Positions 1 to 10,771 are shown, counted from the stretch's first letter. The stretch: DNA of 64,000 nt from Flavobacteriaceae bacterium (GCA_947459635.1 CANHEA010000001.1:1-64000); one strand, 5' to 3'. Translations and numbers: made by a program. The notes: generated by a model from the letters alone, not told the origin.

Positions 1-1119
1 ACCTGCAACTGCCACAATCTGCATGAGTTCTTTTGCCGATGGATTTTCTAGCATTGTTAGTGAAAATTTCACTAAAGGATGCAATGACGTCAATCCGCCG
101 ACGGTGCCTAATGCCAATGGAATTTCGATCCAAAAACTGAAAATTCCGTTTTCGATTTTGGCTGAGGAAAGACTTCGGTATTGTCCGTCTCTAGCGGCAT
201 AAGCGTGAATTCCGGCTTCTACAGCGCGAAAGTCGTTTCCTGTGGCAAGTACAACCGCGTCAATTCCGTTCATGATGCCTTTGTTATGCGTGACTGCGCG
301 AAATGGTTCCACTTGTGCAATTTGAATAGCGCGAACAAATTTTTCGGCAAACTCCTGTGGATTTTCGATTTTTTTCTCCGCTAATTCCTCGACTTTACAG
401 GAAACTTCAGCTCTGACAATGCAATTCGGAACGTAATTCGACAGGATGCTCATGACGATTTCGATGTTTTTTTCGGCATCGGAAAAGACGTCAAAGTGTA
501 GCGCTTCTTGCTTGAATGTTTTCGCAAACTGTTCTAAACAGGAATTGATAAAATTAGCGCCCATCGAATCTTGGGTGTCAAAAGTGGCGTGTAATTGGAA
601 ATAACCGGGTAATTTATCGGTTTGATTTCTGAGTTCAATGTTGAGAATGCCACCGCCACGGTGCCGCATATTTTTGGTGATGGCTTCGGTATTTGAAAAT
701 AATTGCGGTTTCACGTGAGCAAAGAACTGTTCTAGTTTTTTCGAATCGCCAGTATATATAAAGTGAACTTGACCAATTTTTTCGCTGTTGAGAACGGTGG
801 CTTTGAATCCGCCTCGCGTAGACCAGAATTTTGCCGATTTGGCAGCCGCAGCGACTACAGAACTTTCTTCGATGGCCATCGGAATCGTAACTTCTTTGCC
901 GTTGATGATAAAGTTTGGCGCAACTCCTAAAGGCAAATAGAAATTAGTAATCGTATTTTCTATGAAATCGTCATGTAGTTTTTGAACATTGGCGTCTGTG
1001 TTCCAATAATTTTTTAGCAATGTGATTGCCGCTGATGGTGTCGAAAAATAGCGGTTGGCAATCCAATTGATTTTTTCTTCTTTGGATAATTTAGAGAAAC
1101 CTGAAACGGCGTTATGCAT
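1..1119 (-). CDS. Hydroxymethylglutaryl-CoA reductase, class II/degradative type (partial, runs off the left edge)
   Basis: Not in the ORF track because it is truncated. Reverse-strand translation from ATG at 1119 gives MHNAVSGFSKLSKEEKINWIANRYF... and ...MNGIDAVVLATGNDFRAVEAGIHAYAARDGQYRSLS..., typical of HMG-CoA reductase. Confidence 0.88.
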   Translation of the reverse strand, partial: MHNAVSGFSKLSKEEKINWIANRYFSTPSAAITLLKNYWNTDANVQKLHDDFIENTITNFYLPLGVAPNFIINGKEVTIPMAIEESSVVAAAAKSAKFWSTRGGFKATVLNSEKIGQVHFIYTGDSKKLEQFFAHVKPQLFSNTEAITKNMRHRGGGILNIELRNQTDKLPGYFQLHATFDTQDSMGANFINSCLEQFAKTFKQEALHFDVFSDAEKNIEIVMSILSNYVPNCIVRAEVSCKVEELAEKKIENPQEFAEKFVRAIQIAQVEPFRAVTHNKGIMNGIDAVVLATGNDFRAVEAGIHAYAARDGQYRSLSSAKIENGIFSFWIEIPLALGTVGGLTSLHPLVKFSLTMLENPSAKELMQIVAVAG

Positions 1120-1295
1120 ACATTGGTTATTTGGTTCTGTCGGTGGTAAAGATACAGTTTCATTAAATTATTTACTAGAAATTTATCGACTTTGACGGTG
1201 CTTGTTTGGGATGTTATTTTGCATTTAACAGAAAAAAATGCCGTTAATTGTAATTTTTTCACTAAAATTGACAGTTCTAATTTGCTAATTTATTT

Positions 1296-3467
1296 ATGAA
1301 ATCAAACCAACTTCTTGCCTTTTTCCTTTTCATCTGCGTTGCTGCAGTAGCACAACAAAAAATTACCGTTGAAGATATTTATAGTGGCGCATTCCGTGCC
1401 AAAGGAATGGATGAATTGCAATCCTTAAAGAATACCAATCAATACACAGTGCTCAACTTTGATCGTGCTTCTCGTACGATGCAAATCGATTTGTACGATT
1501 TTGCGACTTTAAACAAAGTAGCTACGTTGATTGATACCAAGAATCACAAGGAATTGGCAGATGGCATTGATAGTTACAGCTTTAGCGCTGATGAGAAGAT
1601 GATTTTGATTGCCGCAAATTCGAACCAAATTTTCCGCCATTCTTTTACGGCGGACTATTATTTATTTAACACGGTTTCGAAAGAATTGACAAAATTGTTT
1701 GATAGTCAAGTGCAAGAACCTTCATTTTCGCCAGATGGAAAAATGATTGCTTATGCTAAAGAAAACAATCTCTTTATTTATGATATTTCGGCAAAGAAAT
1801 CGACTGCCATTACTAACGACGGAAAGAAAAACGCTATCATTAACGGAATCACGGATTGGGTTTACGAAGAAGAATTTGCCTTTGTGAGAGCGTTTGATTG
1901 GAGTAAAGACAGCAAGAAAATTGCTTTTATACGATTTGATGAAAGTCAAGTGCCGGAATTTTCGATGTCGGTTTTCCACAAAGATTTATATCCAACCATA
2001 GAAACTTTCAAATATCCGAAGGCTGGAGAAAAAAATTCGGAGGTTTCGTTGCACATTTACGATGTAGCGACGGCTTCAAAAAAAGACGTCAACCTAAGTA
2101 ATTACTCGGATTTTTATATCGCGAGAATGAAATGGACGAATGATGCCAATGTATTATGCGCGCAAGTATTGAATCGCCACCAAGACAATCTGGATTTATT
2201 GTTTATTGACGGAACGACAGCGGCATCTAAAGTGGCATTGAATGAAAAAGACAAAGCGTATATTGATGTGACGGACAATCTCACCTTTTTGAAAGACAAT
2301 AGTTTTATTTGGACTAGTGAAAAGGACGGATTCAACCATATTTATCTGTATGACAACACGGGGAAATTGAAAAACCAAGTTACCAAGGGCAATTGGGAAG
2401 TGACGAACTATTATGGTTTTGATGAGAAAAACAAAACGATTTATTATCAATCGGTAGAAAATGGGTCAATCAATCGAGATGTATATCGCATCCAATTAGA
2501 CGGAAAGAACAAAGTGCGATTGACTTCACAAACGGGAACGAATGCGGCTACTTTTAGTCCAAATTTTCAGTTCTTCATCAACAGTTATTCGAGTGCGACG
2601 CAAGCGACCATTTATTCTTTGAACGAATCGAAATCTGGTAAAGTGGTGAAAGTTATTGAAAACAATGAAGCTTTGATGACTAAATTGAAAGGATATAATT
2701 TGCCTTCCAAGGAGTTTTTTGTTTTGAAAACAGAAAAAGGACATAACCTGAATGCTTGGATGATCAAGCCGAAGGACTTTGACGCAACCAAAAAATATCC
2801 GGTTTTTATGTATCAGTATTCCGGTCCAGGTTCGCAGCAAGTGAACAATGATTGGAACGGTTACGACGATTATTGGTTTATGATGTTAACGCAACAAGGT
2901 TATATTGTGGCTTGCGTTGATGGAAGAGGAACGGGTTTTAAAGGCGCCGAATTTAAAAAATGTACGCAGAAAGATTTAGGGAAGTTCGAGGTAGAAGATC
3001 AAATAGATGCTGCGAAAGTATTCGGAAGTTATGCTTATGTTGACAAGGCTAGAATTGGAATCTTCGGTTGGAGTTATGGTGGATTTATGTCATCAAATTG
3101 TTTGTTTAAAGGCAATGATTTTTTCAAAATGGCGATAGCGGTGGCGCCAGTTACGAATTGGCGTTTTTATGATAGTATTTATACCGAAAGATATTTGCAA
3201 ACGCCACAAGAAAATGCGAGTGGCTATGATTTGAATTCACCGATTAATTATGTTGATAAATTGAAAGGGAAATTCCTTTTGATTCACGGATCTGCCGATG
3301 ACAATGTGCATGTGCAAAATTCGATGCAAATGATAGAAGCCTTAATTCAAGCTAATAAGCAATTCGATTCACAGATTTATCCAGACAAAAATCACGGAAT
3401 TTATGGTGGAAAAACGCGGATTCAGTTGTATAACAAAATGACGAATTTCATTAAAGATAATTTATAA
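1296..3467 (+). CDS. S9 family peptidase, dipeptidyl peptidase IV-like
   Basis: 723 aa; signal peptide; DPP4 beta-propeller N-terminus and GWSYGGF catalytic serine motif; HGSADDNVH and KNHGI near the C-terminus. Confidence 0.93.
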   Translation: MKSNQLLAFFLFICVAAVAQQKITVEDIYSGAFRAKGMDELQSLKNTNQYTVLNFDRASRTMQIDLYDFATLNKVATLIDTKNHKELADGIDSYSFSADEKMILIAANSNQIFRHSFTADYYLFNTVSKELTKLFDSQVQEPSFSPDGKMIAYAKENNLFIYDISAKKSTAITNDGKKNAIINGITDWVYEEEFAFVRAFDWSKDSKKIAFIRFDESQVPEFSMSVFHKDLYPTIETFKYPKAGEKNSEVSLHIYDVATASKKDVNLSNYSDFYIARMKWTNDANVLCAQVLNRHQDNLDLLFIDGTTAASKVALNEKDKAYIDVTDNLTFLKDNSFIWTSEKDGFNHIYLYDNTGKLKNQVTKGNWEVTNYYGFDEKNKTIYYQSVENGSINRDVYRIQLDGKNKVRLTSQTGTNAATFSPNFQFFINSYSSATQATIYSLNESKSGKVVKVIENNEALMTKLKGYNLPSKEFFVLKTEKGHNLNAWMIKPKDFDATKKYPVFMYQYSGPGSQQVNNDWNGYDDYWFMMLTQQGYIVACVDGRGTGFKGAEFKKCTQKDLGKFEVEDQIDAAKVFGSYAYVDKARIGIFGWSYGGFMSSNCLFKGNDFFKMAIAVAPVTNWRFYDSIYTERYLQTPQENASGYDLNSPINYVDKLKGKFLLIHGSADDNVHVQNSMQMIEALIQANKQFDSQIYPDKNHGIYGGKTRIQLYNKMTNFIKDNL

Positions 3468-3492
3468 AACCAAAACTAAAACTCTAAATACA

Positions 3493-5040
3493 ATGACAGA
3501 AACTCAAGTAAAAACAGGACATCCAAAGGGACTCTATTTCTTATTCTTTACAGAAATGTGGGAACGATTTAGTTATTATGGAATGAGAGCGATTTTCATT
3601 CTTTTTATGACTGACAAAATAGTAGGATTAGCTATGAATGATGCTGATGCGTCACAAATCTATGGAAGTTACACCGGATTGGTCTATTTGACACCGCTGT
3701 TAGGAGGCTATTTATGTGATAAGTATTTAGGAAATAGAAGAAGTATTATCATCGGCGGATTGTTGATGGCTTTGGGCCAGTTTTGTATGTTCTTAAGCGC
3801 TTCCGCAGGAGCTGACGGTGGAATTTCTATTATGTGGGCTGGACTTACAGCCATTATTATTGGAAACGGTTTTTTTAAGCCAAATATTTCCACCATGGTG
3901 GGGCAATTGTACCCAGCGAATGACAGAAGAATTGATAGCGCTTTTACCATCTTTTATATGGGAATTAACTTAGGGGCCTTTTTCTCTCCTTTAGTTTGTG
4001 GCTCGATGGATTTCAAATGGGGATTCTTGGCGGCATGTGTTGGAATGTTATTAGGTTTAGTAACTTTTATTATGTACCAAAAGAAATATTTGATTTCTGA
4101 GGAAGGAAAAGAAATCGGTTTGATGGTGAAAAAATTGGATGCAAAAAGCATTGGAACTATTGTAGGATCTATTGCTATTATATTCTTTATGTTGAATTTC
4201 AAGCAAATGTTCAAAAGTGATGTTGATATCATTAGCTACTTCATTTATGGCGCTATGATCTTGATGCCGGTGATTATTTTTAGTGATAAGAGCTTGACAA
4301 AAATTGAGATTCAAAGGATTTCCGTTATTTTCATTTTGGTGTTTTTCGTAATTTTCTTCTGGGGCGCTTTTGAGCAAGCGGGAGCATCATTAACTTTATT
4401 TGCCGAAAGACAAACAGAAAGAACAATTTTTGGTTGGGAAATGCCAGCTTCTTATTTTCAATCTGTAAATCCGCTAGCTGTTATTGCATTAGCGCCTATA
4501 TTTACAATCATCTGGGGATTCTTATACATCAGAAAATTAGAACCATCATCACCTAAGAAAATGGCGATTGGTTTGGCATTGGTTGCTTTAGGATATGTTG
4601 TAATTGCGATTGCTGTAAAAGGACTTGGTGTTGAAGATAAAGTATCGATGTGGTGGCTAATTGCGTTGTACATAATTCACACTATGGGTGAGTTATGTTT
4701 GTCTCCAATCGGATTGTCGATGGTTTCTAAATTAGCGCCTTTACGTTTATCCTCTTTGATGATGGGAACTTGGTTCTTAGGAAATGCTGCTGCTAATAAG
4801 TTTGCAGGAACGTTAAGCGCCTTGATTCCACCTACAGCAGGTGCGGATGTTGCGGCAGGCCCGTTAGTTTATCCAACATTTTTAGGATTTGAAATTACAA
4901 ACTTATATGAATTTTTTATGTTGTTTATTATCATGACTGGTACAGCGGCAGCAATATTGTTTGTTTTGAGTTCATGGTTACAAAAAATGATGCACAACGA
5001 TCACGTGGAAGGAATTGATTTGTCTGTAGAAAATAGATAA
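3493..5040 (+). CDS. POT family peptide MFS transporter (paralog 1)
   Basis: EMWERFSYYGMRAI (ExxER motif), GNGFFKPNIS, GELCLSPIGLSMVSKLAP. Confidence 0.93.
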   Translation: MTETQVKTGHPKGLYFLFFTEMWERFSYYGMRAIFILFMTDKIVGLAMNDADASQIYGSYTGLVYLTPLLGGYLCDKYLGNRRSIIIGGLLMALGQFCMFLSASAGADGGISIMWAGLTAIIIGNGFFKPNISTMVGQLYPANDRRIDSAFTIFYMGINLGAFFSPLVCGSMDFKWGFLAACVGMLLGLVTFIMYQKKYLISEEGKEIGLMVKKLDAKSIGTIVGSIAIIFFMLNFKQMFKSDVDIISYFIYGAMILMPVIIFSDKSLTKIEIQRISVIFILVFFVIFFWGAFEQAGASLTLFAERQTERTIFGWEMPASYFQSVNPLAVIALAPIFTIIWGFLYIRKLEPSSPKKMAIGLALVALGYVVIAIAVKGLGVEDKVSMWWLIALYIIHTMGELCLSPIGLSMVSKLAPLRLSSLMMGTWFLGNAAANKFAGTLSALIPPTAGADVAAGPLVYPTFLGFEITNLYEFFMLFIIMTGTAAAILFVLSSWLQKMMHNDHVEGIDLSVENR

Positions 5041-5054
5041 TAATCTTCCTGACT

Positions 5055-6713
5055 ATGTGGAATAAACATCCAAAGGCCTTACCTTATTTATTTTTATCCG
5101 AAATGTGGGAGCGTTTCGGATATTATTTAATGATTGGGATTTTTACGCTTTATCTCAAAGATGTAGAAGCGGGTTTTGCGATGACCGAAAAGGAAGCTGC
5201 TGATTTATATGGAACTTTCATTGCATTGGTATTTTTGACTCCATTTATAGGTGGATTGGTGGCTGATCGTTATTTGGGTTATCGCACATCTATTATTATC
5301 GGTGGATTGTTAATGGGCGTTGGTTACTTCATGATGGGTGTTCACAACATTACCATACTCTATATTGCAATGACTTTTGTAATTGTTGGAAACGGTTTTT
5401 TTAAACCGAACATTTCAACTTTACTGGGTAATTTCTACTCCAAAGAAGAATACAAAGACAAGAAAGACGAAGGCTACAATATTTTTTACATGGGAATCAA
5501 TATTGGCGCTTTTATCTGTAATTTCTTTGGTGCTGCACTGCAAATTCTCTTAGGTTGGCAATATGCTTTTATGGCAGCTGGTGTCGGGATGTTTGTAGGT
5601 GTTTTGGTTTTTATTCTTGGAACCAAACACTATGTCGGGTATGATCAGAAGAAAGGAACACAAGAAGGAGATATGCCTTTTTATAAAATTGTACTCTTTA
5701 TTTTGCTACCATCAGTAGTTTTTGGAATTATTGGTTGGATGCTAAAAGGGGTAACGTCTGAAGCAAATCCTGACAGTTATATTTTTGGATCAGACAGTAC
5801 TGACGCCTTTATTTTTGCCTGTATTCCAGTGATTTTCTTTTATGCAAGTTTGTATTTCAAAGCCAAACCCGACGATAAAAGACCTATTGGTGCTTTATTG
5901 TCGATTTTCGCTGTAGTGATTTTGTTTTGGGCAGTTTTCAAATTGAATGGCTCAGCCCTTAATACTTGGGCGGATCGTTATACGGATAGAGAAATTACTG
6001 GAACAACCAAAGCCGTTTTCAATGGTTTGAAATTATCGAAGGAAACCGAATACAAAAAAGACTCAGTAGAATTGTACGATGCTAGTTTTCGACTTCAAAA
6101 AGAAAATGGAGTTGTTAAAAAAGTAGTCGATTACCCTGTCTATTTCAGAAATGTTGCGAAAGATAAGTTGCCCGAAGAAAATTCGAAAGTGAGTTTATGG
6201 GCGACAAATTTAAGTCAATCTATCAATCCAGGTTGGGTGATTATTCTAACACCATTAGTAGTTGCCTTTTTCACTTTCTTGAGAGGACGAAAAAAAGAAC
6301 CGTCTACACCAACCAAAATCGCATTCGGATTATTAATCTCTGCGTTGTCTGTATTGGTGATGGTGGCAGCGGTAAAAATGGGAGGCAATGGCTCTGAAAA
6401 AGTAAGTGTGTGGTGGCTCGTTGCCAATTACGGAATTATAACTATTGGAGAACTATTTCTGAGTCCAATGGGATTGTCTGTGGTTTCGAAATTGAGCCCA
6501 ACCAATATTACCTCTTTGATGATGGGAGGTTGGTTCTTATCGACTTCCATCGGAAATAAACTAAGCGGTGTATTGGCTAGTTTGTGGGATACTTACGAAG
6601 ACAAAACCGATTTCTTTTGGATCAACTTTTCCCTATTAATATTTGCAACGTCGTTGATGTTTATTTTACTCAAGCAACTCAATAAAGTCATGCAAGAAAA
6701 AGGAATCAAATAA
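5055..6713 (+). CDS. POT family peptide MFS transporter (paralog 2, with extra central loop)
   Basis: EMWERFGYYLMIGI, GNGFFKPNIS, GELFLSPMGLSVVSKLSP; about 60 aa additional loop after TM7. Confidence 0.92.
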   Translation: MWNKHPKALPYLFLSEMWERFGYYLMIGIFTLYLKDVEAGFAMTEKEAADLYGTFIALVFLTPFIGGLVADRYLGYRTSIIIGGLLMGVGYFMMGVHNITILYIAMTFVIVGNGFFKPNISTLLGNFYSKEEYKDKKDEGYNIFYMGINIGAFICNFFGAALQILLGWQYAFMAAGVGMFVGVLVFILGTKHYVGYDQKKGTQEGDMPFYKIVLFILLPSVVFGIIGWMLKGVTSEANPDSYIFGSDSTDAFIFACIPVIFFYASLYFKAKPDDKRPIGALLSIFAVVILFWAVFKLNGSALNTWADRYTDREITGTTKAVFNGLKLSKETEYKKDSVELYDASFRLQKENGVVKKVVDYPVYFRNVAKDKLPEENSKVSLWATNLSQSINPGWVIILTPLVVAFFTFLRGRKKEPSTPTKIAFGLLISALSVLVMVAAVKMGGNGSEKVSVWWLVANYGIITIGELFLSPMGLSVVSKLSPTNITSLMMGGWFLSTSIGNKLSGVLASLWDTYEDKTDFFWINFSLLIFATSLMFILLKQLNKVMQEKGIK

Positions 6714-6721
6714 AACTTACT

Positions 6722-8221
6722 ATGGAACAAAATCTAACATTAGATCAGATTCAAAATTTTGAAGGTAAATATCCTAAACAACTTTGGTATTTATTCTTAG
6801 TAGAGATGTGGGAACGTTTTTGTTTCTATGGAATGCGTGGTGTTTTGACCATTTTTATGGCGGATCAGGTTTTGGGATTATCGCTGTCTGACAAAGAAGC
6901 AAATCTAAAGTATGGCGCCATTCAAGCATTTGTTTATGCCTTTACCTTTATTGGAGGAATTTTCGCCGATAAGATTTTGGGTTTCAAAAAGTCGCTTGTC
7001 TTTGGTGGAATTGTCATGATAGCGGGAAACCTCTTAATTGCTTTTTCTCCGCAAGAGATGTTTTATTTGGGAATCACTTTATCTATCATAGGAACAGGTT
7101 TCTTTAAGCCGAATATTTCATCTATGGTTGGTGAATTATATAAAGAAGGCGACAGTAGAAGAGATGCCGGTTTTGGCTTGTTTTATTCTGGAATCAATAT
7201 CGGGGCTTTATTAGGAGGCGCTGTCTGCGTTTATTTTGGAACTAGCAAGGATTATGGTTGGAGCTATTCGTTCTTATCCGCTGCCGTTGTAATGCTAATT
7301 GGATTGGTAACTTTTATGTTGACCAAAAAATCTTTAGGTCCAATCGGTGACTCTCCTTTGTTGGAACTGCCTAAATCCAAAAGAACTACGAAAGAGATTG
7401 CGGTTTATATTGGTTCTATCATCAGTATTCCACTTATTTTCATGATGATCAAAAATACCGATTACACCGATTATTTTATGTACACTATTGGACCTTTGTC
7501 CATTTTCTATTTCTTATATGAAACTTATAAGGAGAAGGAACTTAAGTCGCAGAAGAAATTGATTGCGGCGTTTATTTTCATTATCTTTTCCATTATTTTT
7601 TGGGCATTTTTCGAACAAAGTGGAGGTTCATTGGCGCTTTTTGCCCAAAACAACTTACATCAAAATTTGTTGTTCTTCGAAATCAATCCAAATATTGTAA
7701 ATAATACGTCCAATTCTTTATTTGTAATCATTTTTAGTCCAATTCTAGGGTTGCTTTGGTTGGCAATGGCAAAAAGAAAATTAGAGCCCAATACAGTCAT
7801 TAAATTTGGACTAGGATTTTTGTTTCTAGCAGCAGCTTTTTATGTTTTTTATTACACGAAATTCTTTGCCGATGCTCAAGGTTTGACGTCATTGAATATA
7901 TTTACTTTGGCCTATTTAGTCATTACGTTTGGAGAACTTTGCTTATCACCAATCGGATTATCAATTATGACCAAATTGTCACCAAAAAGATTGTCAGGGA
8001 TGATGATGGGGATGTGGTTTTTGGCTAGTGCTTACGGTCAGTATGCAGCAGGTTTATTGGGTGCTGGAATGTCATCTCCAGACGAAAACGCTTCTTTAGT
8101 TACCAAGCTGCAAGGATACACAGATGGTTATTACCAGTTAGCAGTTTATGCCTTAATTTCGGGAGCAGTATTGATCATCTTCACACCATTAATCAAAAAA
8201 TTGATGCAAGAAGTAAAATAA
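6722..8221 (+). CDS. POT family peptide MFS transporter (paralog 3)
   Basis: EMWERFCFYGMRGV, GTGFFKPNISSMVGELY, GELCLSPIGLSIMTKLSP. Confidence 0.92.
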   Translation: MEQNLTLDQIQNFEGKYPKQLWYLFLVEMWERFCFYGMRGVLTIFMADQVLGLSLSDKEANLKYGAIQAFVYAFTFIGGIFADKILGFKKSLVFGGIVMIAGNLLIAFSPQEMFYLGITLSIIGTGFFKPNISSMVGELYKEGDSRRDAGFGLFYSGINIGALLGGAVCVYFGTSKDYGWSYSFLSAAVVMLIGLVTFMLTKKSLGPIGDSPLLELPKSKRTTKEIAVYIGSIISIPLIFMMIKNTDYTDYFMYTIGPLSIFYFLYETYKEKELKSQKKLIAAFIFIIFSIIFWAFFEQSGGSLALFAQNNLHQNLLFFEINPNIVNNTSNSLFVIIFSPILGLLWLAMAKRKLEPNTVIKFGLGFLFLAAAFYVFYYTKFFADAQGLTSLNIFTLAYLVITFGELCLSPIGLSIMTKLSPKRLSGMMMGMWFLASAYGQYAAGLLGAGMSSPDENASLVTKLQGYTDGYYQLAVYALISGAVLIIFTPLIKKLMQEVK

Positions 8222-8279
8222 TTTTAGTACTTTCGGCATTGTTTTTGTCAAATGAGAGAACCTTAAATAAAAAAATATT

Positions 8280-8741
8280 ATGAAAAAGATACTTATTGTA
8301 GCGCTACTAATTCTAGGTTCAGCAACTGTTGGAGCTCAAGAATTAAAGTGGGAAACCAACTTAGAACAGGCATCACAAATTGCTATGAAAACTAAGAAAC
8401 CATTATTGATGTTTTTTACTGGTAGTGACTGGTGCGGCTGGTGTATTCGTTTGCAAAACGAAGTATTGAAAAAGCCAGAGTTCGCTGCATGGGCAAAGGA
8501 AAATGTGGTTTTGTTAGAACTAGATTTCCCAAGAAGAAGTCCCCAATTGCCTGAAATTCAAAAGCAAAATATGGAGTTACAGCAAATCTTCGAAGTGAGA
8601 GGATATCCTACTGTTTGGTTTGCAAACCCGACAAAGAAAGACGGAAAGACTAATTTAGAGAAATTAGGAAGTACGGGCTATGTTGCTGGAGGTCCGGAAA
8701 AATGGCTTGATGGAGCAAATCAAATTATTGCAAAAAAATAA
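8280..8741 (+). CDS. Secreted thioredoxin-fold protein
   Basis: Signal peptide; FFTGSDWCGWCIRL (CxxC motif), RGYPTVWF. Confidence 0.88.
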   Translation: MKKILIVALLILGSATVGAQELKWETNLEQASQIAMKTKKPLLMFFTGSDWCGWCIRLQNEVLKKPEFAAWAKENVVLLELDFPRRSPQLPEIQKQNMELQQIFEVRGYPTVWFANPTKKDGKTNLEKLGSTGYVAGGPEKWLDGANQIIAKK

Positions 8742-8743
8742 AA

Positions 8744-10771
8744 CTAGTTTTCCAATTTATAGAATCCCTTTTCATACGTGTTGTGAAAAGGGATTTTTTC
8801 TTTTAAGCAAGTGGCTTTCCACAACGAAACGTAGGATTTGAAGTTACTTACATCAGCAATCACTAATCGTGGCTTGCAGGTTTGAAAAACCCGATTGAGA
8901 TTGATTTTGGGTGACTGTCGCAGCAAAAGAATATCTGGTTTCGTATTTTTAGGATACGCTCTCGAACTGTCTATAAGTACAATCTTCTTATTTAGCGCAT
9001 ACATCAACTTCGGCAACGCTTTTTTCTTAATAACCTTTGAAAAATTAGCAGTAATGTATGGCTGAATTGGATTGTTTTTGCCTAAAGTTGAATTGGTAAA
9101 CACAACAACATTATTTCCATTTCTTTCGGCAATTAACGTTGCCTTTTTGATATTAAAAACAAGGAGTTCATTTTTGTTTTGATTTGTCCATCGCGTATAA
9201 AAAAAACTTCCTTGAATGAGAATTATTGTGATAAAAGCAAAGGCAAGCTTTTGGTACGAGGGTTTTTTAAAATATACAATGACAGCAATAAGAAATGTGT
9301 ATAGGCATAAGACTAATAGGATATTAATAGGAATCTCCTTAATTACCAGTTGGTCAAACGATGCAATCTTATGGATGATGTAGTTTAATACATAGATTAA
9401 TCTCTCTACGATTCGAACTAGAAAAAGTGGCGTCATGCCAAAGAGCACAAGAATCACAAGTCCTAACCCCAAAGCCATAATGGCGCTTAAAAACGGAATT
9501 ACAATTACATTTGTCACAAAAAACAGCCCAGGAAATTGATGAAAGTAATAAATACTTATGGGTAATGTACCGATTTGAGCCGCAAAGGATACGGTGAGAA
9601 TATCCCAAAAATACTTCGTGATTTGGTATTCAGGTTCCCAAATAGAACCTAATAACGGCTGCAACCAAAGAATAAAAAACAACGCCAAGTAGCTAAGTTG
9701 AAATCCTACATCAAATAGAAAAGATGGCTCAAATAGCAAAATCATCAAAAGAGAAACCAACAAGGTATGGAACATATTCGTTTTTCGTTTCAAGTGCAAA
9801 CCGATGGCAACAAAGGAAAACATGGTAACCGATCGAATTACAGAAGGAGAAAGACCAGCAATAAAGGCAAATCCCCAAAGTGAAACTAAAATAAAAGCCA
9901 ATTTAAAGTAGCTAACCCATTTTGTTTTCGGGAGCCATTTCAAAATGAATCCCAGAAAGATTACAATAAAACCAACATGTAAACCCGAAACAGAAAGAAT
10001 ATGTATGGCGCCCGCCATTTGATAATCACGAACAATGTCTTGAGAAATGTCTTGTTGTTGCCCCAAAATCAAGGCGGCTAGCACGTTTAATTCGACCGAC
10101 TTAAAATGTGCTTTTTGCAGTCCAAGTAGTATTTTGGATCGAAACAAGTCGGAGTAGTAGAACGCGTCTTTCACCAATTGATGCTGAACGCTAAACTGCG
10201 ATTTTTCAACGTAAGCTTGCGCCAAAATGGACTTGGTCGCTAAGTATTTTCCATAGTCAAATTGATCCGGATTTAATGGTGGTTTGTGCGGAATAATGGT
10301 GGTAAATAACCGGAGTCTTGTCCCAATTTGAACATTATTGCCTAGACAATTATTCTTAAAATTGAGCATAATTTTGCCCGAACAGTTTTTGTTGTCTATT
10401 TGATTAACAAGGGCAATGTATCTTTGACCATATCGTGTGTTCTTTAGTTTTTCTCGCAGTACAATTTCAGTTTGATGTGGAATATCAAATGAATGAATTT
10501 GATGGACATAATTATCCTTTTGATTCCAACTAGAATGAATCATCAAAGCATAAATTCCAATACAAAAAGAAAAGAAATAAGTCGCAATCCCGAAAAAACT
10601 ATTTTGGATAAATTGCCGTTGCGTCCAAAAATAAACGCCGCAAAAAGTAGCAAAGGAAAAGGCAATAAGAATGTTGGCCCAAATAAAATCTATATTGCTA
10701 AAGTGGGCAACTAAGATTCCGAAAATAAAGGCAATTGTAACTCGGCTTAAAGGAAATTGAATGGCGTTCAC
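8744..10771 (-). CDS. comEC: ComEC/Rec2 family competence protein
   Basis: 675 aa; HILSVSGLHVGFI and GLSPSVIRSVTMF motifs; multi-TM. Confidence 0.9.
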   Translation of the reverse strand: MNAIQFPLSRVTIAFIFGILVAHFSNIDFIWANILIAFSFATFCGVYFWTQRQFIQNSFFGIATYFFSFCIGIYALMIHSSWNQKDNYVHQIHSFDIPHQTEIVLREKLKNTRYGQRYIALVNQIDNKNCSGKIMLNFKNNCLGNNVQIGTRLRLFTTIIPHKPPLNPDQFDYGKYLATKSILAQAYVEKSQFSVQHQLVKDAFYYSDLFRSKILLGLQKAHFKSVELNVLAALILGQQQDISQDIVRDYQMAGAIHILSVSGLHVGFIVIFLGFILKWLPKTKWVSYFKLAFILVSLWGFAFIAGLSPSVIRSVTMFSFVAIGLHLKRKTNMFHTLLVSLLMILLFEPSFLFDVGFQLSYLALFFILWLQPLLGSIWEPEYQITKYFWDILTVSFAAQIGTLPISIYYFHQFPGLFFVTNVIVIPFLSAIMALGLGLVILVLFGMTPLFLVRIVERLIYVLNYIIHKIASFDQLVIKEIPINILLVLCLYTFLIAVIVYFKKPSYQKLAFAFITIILIQGSFFYTRWTNQNKNELLVFNIKKATLIAERNGNNVVVFTNSTLGKNNPIQPYITANFSKVIKKKALPKLMYALNKKIVLIDSSRAYPKNTKPDILLLRQSPKINLNRVFQTCKPRLVIADVSNFKSYVSLWKATCLKEKIPFHNTYEKGFYKLEN
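8763..8800 (+). terminator. Terminator for the thioredoxin-fold gene, embedded in the 3' coding end of comEC
   Basis: Perfect 12-bp arms AATCCCTTTTCA / TGAAAAGGGATT followed by TTTTCTTTT. Confidence 0.85.

Noticed and set aside
181-384. 67-aa plus-strand ORF
   Set aside because: Antisense to the truncated HMG-CoA reductase CDS.
1-1119. HMG-CoA reductase as a pseudogene because it is absent from the ORF track
   Set aside because: The reverse-strand frame is open to the window edge; absence is due to truncation.
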